Shown here: positions 58,141 through 64,000 of the stretch, one piece after another
Position numbering within the stretch: position 1 is the first letter of the stretch
How the letters are laid out: every line of letters begins with the position of its first letter
DNA from: Rhizophagus irregularis
Taxonomy: Eukaryota > Glomeromycota > Glomeromycetes > Glomerales > Glomeraceae
NCBI RefSeq assembly: GCF_026210795.1
Contig: NC_089457.1
Coordinates: forward strand, 2,976,001-3,040,000
Reading direction: 5' to 3'
DNA: 64,000 nucleotides
The notes under the pieces: generated by a model
The model's database searches: none
Told to the model about the DNA's origin: nothing
What the model saw: only the letters and a program-made list of their open reading frames with translations
Made by a program: the position numbers and the translations under genes

Positions 58141-59380
58141 AACTTACCACCATCTTTTTATCTTTTTTTTCAACTTTTTTTTCTCCTTTTTTTCATCATT
58201 TTTTTTTCATCTTTTTTTCCGTCTTCTCTTTTTTTCGTCTTCATTTTTTCGTCTTCCTTTTTTTTCATCATCCTCTTTTAGGTCTGTCTTCTCTCTGTCT
58301 AGTTCTTTGCCCTTTTCTTTACGTCTTTCTTTAGGTATGTGGGTTGGGAGTGTGGGTTTGTATGGTGTGGGTGTTTGGGTTTGGGTGTGGGTTGGGAGTG
58401 TGGGTGTTTGGGTTGGGAGTGTGGGTTTGTTTGGTGTGGGTGTTTGGGTTGGGAGTGTGGGTTTGGGTGGGTTTGTGTGTGGGCTGGGAGTGTGGGTGGG
58501 AGTGTGGGTTTGCGTGGTGTGGGTGTTTGGGTTGGGAGTGTGGGTTTGGGTGTGGGTTGGGTGTGTTGTTTTAAAATCTTTGTTTTTTTTTCGACTTCAT
58601 TTTTTTAGGTCTAATTGTGATGCACTCTTTCGTTGTTGCTGAGAACTCCTGTACCATTCAAAAACGTTAGTAAATCTTTTCTTAGGCCTCTTTTCTTTAC
58701 GTCTTTTTTAGGTATGTGGGTTGGGAGTGTGGGTTTTGGGTGTGGGTTGGTTTTGGTGCGGGTTTGGGTGTGGGTTAGTGTGGGCTGGGAGTGTGGTGTT
58801 TTGGGTTGGGAGTGTGGGTTTGCGTGGTGTGGGTGTTTTGGTTGGGAGTGTGGGTTTGGGTGTGGTTGAGTGTGTTGTTTTAAAATCTTTGTTTTTTTTT
58901 TTCGTCTTCTTTTTTTAGGTCTAATTGTGATGCACTCTTTCATTGTTGCTGAGAACTCCTGTACCATTCAAAACCGTTAGGAAATCTTCTCTTAGGCCTC
59001 TTTTCTTCACGTCTTTTTTTAGGTATTTGGTTTTGTGGGTTGGGCGTGTTGTTTTATCTTGTTTTTTTATCGTCATCTTTTCTTAGGTGTATCTGTCTAA
59101 TTGTGATGCACGTTTTCGTTGTTGCTATAATTGATGGAGAGATCCTGTACCATTCAAAAACGTTGGTTTATTCCGAATCAGTTCTTTCTAAAATATCCAT
59201 GATAAATGCATATATTTTTGTCAGTAAAATGCCACGTCAATGCAACAAACGTCATAAGAATGTTCGAGAGGCACCTTATGTTGTTAATAGTCACAGAATG
59301 GTGTTGTATCTTTTTTTTTTCGTCATCTTTTTTTAGGTTTATCTTCACTATTGGAGATTACAAAATCAGAAGGCAATGAT
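58140..59380 (+). repeat. GT-rich/pyrimidine-rich tandem repeats, array 2
   Basis: Three large units (about 58,310-58,680, 58,680-58,985 and 58,985-59,340) each contain 'ttaggtatgtgggttggg', a run of 'gtgtgggtttgggtgtgg'-type G/T sequence, 'ttttttaggtctaattgtga' and 'gcactctttcgttgttgctg'. ORFs rich in Gly/Val/Trp or Pro/His across it are low-complexity artefacts. Shares its components with the array at 14.1-14.8 kb. Confidence 0.85.
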
Positions 59381-59620
59381 CTTGCAGTGTACTGTTGTTA
59401 AAAAAATTATATGTACAGTTTATTTATAAGTAGTTTTTATTAAAAATTTGTAAAATGATTAATAAATTAAATACTTAATAATAAATAAATGAAAAAAATT
59501 GATTTTTTTGTATAATTATTCTCGAAAGGAGGCGGGTCGTCAGGACTCAGAAGAGTTAAACGTATAGTAAGTTTAAATTTTTTCATAAAAATATTATTAT
59601 ATTATCAGTTATTAATAAAT

Positions 59621-59676
59621 AGTTATTGGATGGGAATAAAGATATCGGTCTAAGACTGATATTCCATCCAATAACT
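59621..59676. repeat. Hairpin-forming inverted repeat
   Basis: Arms AGTTATTGGATGG and CCATCCAATAACT enclose a second, imperfect pair (GATATCGGTCT against AGACTGATATT). It may be the core of a small fold-back element. The surrounding 59,381-60,369 has no recognised gene. Confidence 0.65.
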
Positions 59677-60369
59677 GAGTTATAGTTCGGTCATTAGGAC
59701 CAATAGGAATTAATGCTACTAATACTGATTTCAATATTGGATGTCTCATAAAATTATATTCCTAATCAACTGAACAATAACTATTAATATTGTTTTCTAG
59801 ATTATTATAATATTTATATTAAATATTTTAATAAATTTCGAAATAAATAAAAATACTTTTAATGGCCTCTTCGATGAAAATAATCTATACATGTTATTTT
59901 TTTTTTTAAAAAAAATACCTCAAGAAATGATCATAGAACGACTCTTTAAAAATGTCCGATTTTGCAAAGTGTTTTTATTTGGTTATATATTTTTAACTGG
60001 TCACTTTTAAATCAATATGCATATTCTTTAATTTGAACAATTAAAAAAGGATCTATTTTGCCATGATCATTGCATAAAATGTTACTAAACGTTTAAAACG
60101 TTTAAAGCGTGTTTTGTTCACAATTTTAAAATATTCGTCAGAGTATGAAGGAAAAAAATGGAATTTTAATTTTATTCGTAAAAAACCAATGTACGTGTCA
60201 ATGGATCTACCAATGCAAGGAAAACTGATCAAGTGGAGTAATTTAAGAGCAAACAGATATTTTAGTTTGGTCATTTTTTCATCAAGTGTGATAAATCCAT
60301 CTTATTAAAGAGACAAAATTTTTTTTATCTGGATTTCAGGTGGTTTTTAATCGGATATTTTTTAACCGG

Positions 60370-60978
60370 TGTAATGCCGTAGTATACATAGTAAATTTAT
60401 TAATTGTAAGGCGCAGTATTATATTTAATCTTAGTGTATAAAATTGTAATTTATTTTTAGTTGTATTAATAGTTAGACCGAAAAGTCGTTAAACTATTGA
60501 TCAGGTGATTCAAGGATAATTGGTCCGAGATGACATTAAACTATTAGTCACGAGATTTAAGGATAAATGAAGATCCGAAAGATATTAGATTGAATGAAAT
60601 CAAGTGATCTGAGGTGTCAAGTGATTAATTTGTTGATCACTACGTTAATATTATAAATCATAATTTAGGAGTTTATGATGATCAAATGGATACAGAATTA
60701 AGATAATGGAAATACTTTAAACTAATGGAAATACTTTGATAATTTAAACCCATGAATTGAAATTATGAATTTGGTTACACGAAAAACAAATATAAAAGGG
60801 CGTGAAGATCACCTTTTGAGAAGGATATTCTTGAACTAATTTTGATGATGAATTATTTATTTGTTATTTAACTTTATTAAACCAAGCATATTATTGTATT
60901 TATTTACATTATTAATAAAGAGATATTTTGTTAATACCTAAGGTGGCAACGTGATTTATCACGGGCTTAGGTGTTACA
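60370..60978 (+). mobile_element. 5' LTR of an LTR retrotransposon, 609 bp
   Basis: Starts TGTAATGCCG and ends AGGTGTTACA, i.e. TGTAA..TTACA inverted ends. A TATA-like TATAAAAG (60,791-60,798) and AATAAA (60,914-60,919) are placed as expected for U3 and R. Two bases after the LTR, TGGTGCATGCTCCGAG looks like a tRNA primer-binding site (starts TGG, complementary to a CCA end). The matching 3' LTR would lie beyond the window, so the call rests on these internal marks. Confidence 0.75.
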
Positions 60979-62198
60979 AGTGGTGCATGCTCCGAGAAAG
61001 GAAAAGTGATCATCCTCACATGATCACTACAGGTAAAAGATTAAAATCTTTCACCTAAGGATCGACAAAATTAAGAAGTTATAAAATTAAAAGTTTAAAG
61101 TCTTGGTTGAAAAAGAATTTAAAAATGTATTAATGTTAAAATTTTAAGATATGCGAAAATAAAGGTTACCAATGAAAAAAATATATATTAATTAGAATAA
61201 ATATAAACATATATGTAAAAATGATGTTCAAAAATTATAATTTTTGATCTAACTTGACCACCGGCTGATATGTCAATGAAAAATTATTATTACAATAATT
61301 TCCATGCATATGAATCAAATATGCATGGCAGTAATTGATTATCAAGGGAAATGCGAGGCTAATCAAGTTAGAAGGGGTCTTGAATAAAAATATTGTAAAC
61401 AATTGAATGAAAGGATTAAGATTAAGTCTTGTATGGACTTTGATCATACTAAGTGTACCCAGAGCCGACACTATAAATTAAGATGGCGGGGATAATATAA
61501 AAGTGTACCCAGAGCTGACACTATAAATTAAGATGGCGGGGATAATATAAAAGTGTACCCAGGGCCGACACTATAAATTAAGATGGCAGGGTTAATACTG
61601 TGTGATTCTGTGTGAACTCAATTGAGGTATTCTGTGTGATCAATTGGGAATAGGTCTGGGAAGGACCTTTAAAGATAATTCTGTGTGAACTTAGCTAAGA
61701 ATAATTCTGTGAGGGTACCCAAGAAAAATCATGATTAACGTTAACAAAAATTAAGATAATATTTGCTGGACAAATATACAAAAGTTAAGGATGAATTGAA
61801 GGTAATAAAATATAAATATAGGAGGGAGATTTGGATCTCCCACTTATTATTTAAAATATAATAAAATAACGATAATAATAAAATAATAATAATTATAACA
61901 AGAAATTAAAATGATTGTACATAAAATCAATTTAACTGAAGAAGAAATGGGAAAATACGTGTATAAAAGGAATTAAATTAAAGATACATAATGAAATTAA
62001 TGAAATCAAATATGGAATCACATCCCAACCTTAGGTTGGAAAATTTTATGGAATATAAATTTATTTGTACAAACCTGTAAACTACCATACTCAGTAATGA
62101 ACAAATGAGGTAAAGGCAAGCCCAGTATAGGTCAAATAAAATATAAAAGAAGGATAAAAAGTAAAAGACGTGAAAATTTTCAGAGAATTTTATTAAAA
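60979..62198 (+). other. Retrotransposon leader with 50-bp tandem triplication
   Basis: A 1.2-kb stretch between primer-binding site and ORF. It contains three copies of a 50-bp unit ('aagtgtacccagagccgaca' ... 'agatggcggggataatat') at 61,451-61,597, then repeats of 'ttctgtgtgaac'. No long ORF; a 22-codon ORF starts at ATG 61,911. The leader may hold packaging or translation signals. Confidence 0.55.
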
Positions 62199-64000
62199 AT
62201 GGAATGGTACCATATTTGGAACGCTGGATATATAAACCATAAACAAGAACATGACCTAGGAGTGATAGAACCAGAGGAATGCTTAGCATGTGAAATATGT
62301 AACCCAATAGAAAGAGAAGTATCAGCAGCATTCAAGAAATTTTGGGATGCTTTATTTAAATTCGAGGATACAATACTAATGTACAATAATGTGACACATA
62401 AAGAATTATTGAATTTATTAAGTATGGACAATAGGGAAAGGGAAGACACAATACATAAAGGAAAATGTAGGAATATAGTAGATAGAATAATTGAATCAAT
62501 AAGGTACAGACAACAACCAAAAATGAAAGAAAAAGGTTTAAGAATAATAATTGTAGTAATTGTAAGGGATTGTATTGAAGGAGACTTAGAAAATGAAGTA
62601 TTTGATCGGTTAATTGGATGTCCAGAAATAATGGAACATGGATACATTTTAGAAGATTGGGATGTTGAAAATAGATTTCAAAAGTTTTGGGATTGGTACA
62701 ACACGATATTGGAAAATGAAATGAAAGCAATACATGTTAAGAAGTTAGCAATAAAGTTATTCAGGGATTTATTATATGAAGAAACAGAAGATCTGGTGAG
62801 GGGAGAAAAGGTAATTGAATTGTTACTCCAGATAAAACACCAGAATAGATGTGAGGCAGACACTCAAGAAGGAAAGGATGCATGGAAGAGATTGATACAG
62901 AAAGTAAGTCAAAGATTTATTGACACCAAACAATTTACAAGGGAACCTGAGGACCCAGAAAGTGATAGTCCTGAAAGTTATGAATTAGAGGACAGTGATG
63001 GTAGTATACATTATGAAATAAAAATAGAGGATGATGTCGAATGGACAGTGGAATCATTAAAAAGAAAAATTGAAGAAATGGGTGGAAGGTTCACCGACAA
63101 AGATATACAAAGAATGTGGGACCTAAGGATAAGGATAGAATTGATATTAACAGAGGACTTTTTAGGTACATTTTTCGAATTAATGAGACTAAGTGATGAA
63201 AAATTAAAAGATGAAATAAATGAATGGTTAACAAAAGAAACATTAATATGTGGAAATTGTAGGAATAGAAAGTTACCTGATATGATAACAGACATTGGAC
63301 AATGTAAAAATTGTGAACAAAAAGAATTATTAAAATTAAAGGATGACTTAGAAAAACTAGGATACGAATTAAATGTATCAGAAATAGAGAGAATAAGAAA
63401 ATTCAGGATAAGCAATAGTATGATATTAACAACGGAATTTATGGAAAAATATTTCCAGGAAATGGATACGAATGATAAAGAATTAAGGATAAAATTATAT
63501 GAATGGATAAATGAAAATACCACATTTTGTAATGAATGTGGAATAAGATGGATGAACAATAAATTTGACGAAGGAAAAACCAAGTGTAGGGATTGTGAGA
63601 ATGACGAAAATGAAATTGATATCAGGGTCAAAAGATTAAAACAAATATGTGATGATAATAAAATAGAAATAACTAATGGAGAGTTATTGAGGTTAATCAG
63701 TATGGGATATACTGATGGAGAAATATTGGATCAAGAATTTATTGAAATATTCCAAGGAAATAAAAATGAATTGGAGAAAAATTTAAGGCGGATATTAAAT
63801 AAATTTCTAAAACAGCAAGCTGGAATTAAGGATAGTGAAAGCAGTGGAAATGAATCTGATAATGAAAAATCTGATGGATCTGAAAAAGAATCAGATGGAT
63901 CTGGAAAAGACGGAGAAATTTTAAATCCAAATGATACCGATAACAATGAAAATTTTGAAGAACCTTATGAAGAAAACATTATAAATAGACCTGGTTTTGA
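62199..64000 (+). CDS. Gag-position ORF of the LTR element, open at the right edge
   Basis: The plus strand is open from ATG 62,199 to the last base of the window, 600 codons without a stop; several minus-strand ORFs over it are its shadows. In-frame sequence is open back to 62,109, so a start or splice site further upstream is possible. Features: CLACEIC (C28, C31, C34), then a helical region with 'FQKFWDWYNTILENEMKAIH', an acidic stretch (about 250-270), and two homologous modules of about 93 residues. Each module runs 'R..W/F.LRI...ILT..F', 'EW', then CxxC...CxxC: CGNC/CKNC at 351-372 and CNEC/CRDC at 444-466. The end is Ser/Asp/Glu-rich. Position after an LTR and leader suggests Gag, but I recognise no canonical capsid or CCHC motif, so it could be an accessory ORF. 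Confidence 0.7.
   Translation, partial: MEWYHIWNAGYINHKQEHDLGVIEPEECLACEICNPIEREVSAAFKKFWDALFKFEDTILMYNNVTHKELLNLLSMDNREREDTIHKGKCRNIVDRIIESIRYRQQPKMKEKGLRIIIVVIVRDCIEGDLENEVFDRLIGCPEIMEHGYILEDWDVENRFQKFWDWYNTILENEMKAIHVKKLAIKLFRDLLYEETEDLVRGEKVIELLLQIKHQNRCEADTQEGKDAWKRLIQKVSQRFIDTKQFTREPEDPESDSPESYELEDSDGSIHYEIKIEDDVEWTVESLKRKIEEMGGRFTDKDIQRMWDLRIRIELILTEDFLGTFFELMRLSDEKLKDEINEWLTKETLICGNCRNRKLPDMITDIGQCKNCEQKELLKLKDDLEKLGYELNVSEIERIRKFRISNSMILTTEFMEKYFQEMDTNDKELRIKLYEWINENTTFCNECGIRWMNNKFDEGKTKCRDCENDENEIDIRVKRLKQICDDNKIEITNGELLRLISMGYTDGEILDQEFIEIFQGNKNELEKNLRRILNKFLKQQAGIKDSESSGNESDNEKSDGSEKESDGSGKDGEILNPNDTDNNENFEEPYEENIINRPGF

Noticed and set aside
58307-58967. Overlapping Gly/Val/Trp-rich and Pro/His-rich ORFs
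   Set aside because: GT-rich tandem repeat read in all frames.
61978-63946. Six minus-strand ORFs of 61-206 codons
   Set aside because: All are shadows of the long plus-strand frame that runs from 62,199 off the right edge.

Overview
The window is very AT-rich eukaryotic DNA with short GT..AG introns of about 65-170 bp, a nuclear initiator tRNA, and gene families typical of arbuscular mycorrhizal fungi: BTB-BACK-TLDc proteins and TKL-like kinases with a CxxC..WCKxC N-terminus. From these families I infer Glomeromycotina, most like Rhizophagus. Host genes are sparse and most of the sequence is transposon, satellite or relic DNA.

Layout. 0.1-1.0 kb: a truncated BTB-BACK gene (-). 1.1-9.0 kb: gene-poor, with a dispersed repeat at 5.1-5.6 kb and a SINE-like insert at 7.0 kb with a perfect 19-bp target duplication. 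9.0-12.5 kb: one kinase gene (-) with six or seven exons, in which the exon for the zinc-binding segment plus kinase N-lobe occurs five times in tandem before a single C-lobe. 14.1-21.7 kb: GT-rich repeats, then a 6.2-kb hAT-like element with a perfect 8-bp duplication that carries nested TIR elements, a PIF/Harbinger-like MITE and two satellites. 21.7-38.5 kb: a 16.8-kb CACTA-type element (TIR CACTAGTC, 3-bp TTT duplication) filled with a satellite of about 115 bp and an RRM-like ORF. Inside that satellite sits a 12,106-bp Maverick/Polinton-type element. 39.0-42.7 kb: a TA-flanked TIR element. 43.1-50.8 kb: four more BTB genes (three with TLDc, one truncated). 52.2-54.2 kb: an HSP70 pseudogene that keeps its introns. 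55.7 kb: tRNA-iMet. 58.1-59.4 kb: GT-rich repeats. 60.4-64.0 kb: the 5' LTR, leader and long gag-position ORF of an LTR retrotransposon that runs off the right edge.

The most interesting object is the Maverick-type element at 22,311-34,416. Its 441-bp terminal inverted repeats differ at one position and it is flanked by perfect 6-bp TAATAT duplications, so it inserted recently. It carries the expected protein-primed DNA polymerase B (with one in-frame TGA) and RVE integrase. I find no FtsK-type ATPase, adenain-type protease or jelly-roll capsid gene. In their place is a 1,073-residue retroelement-like Gag with a CCHC knuckle and a DTGS aspartic protease, without reverse transcriptase. The rest of the cargo is two F-box-like proteins, a two-repeat protein that may have a TBP-like fold, and an acidic unknown. 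A shared promoter-like motif lies at the inner edge of each TIR and before the polymerase. The TIRs would therefore drive the two outermost genes, the polymerase has its own copy, and integrase and Gag start divergently from overlapping 5' ends.
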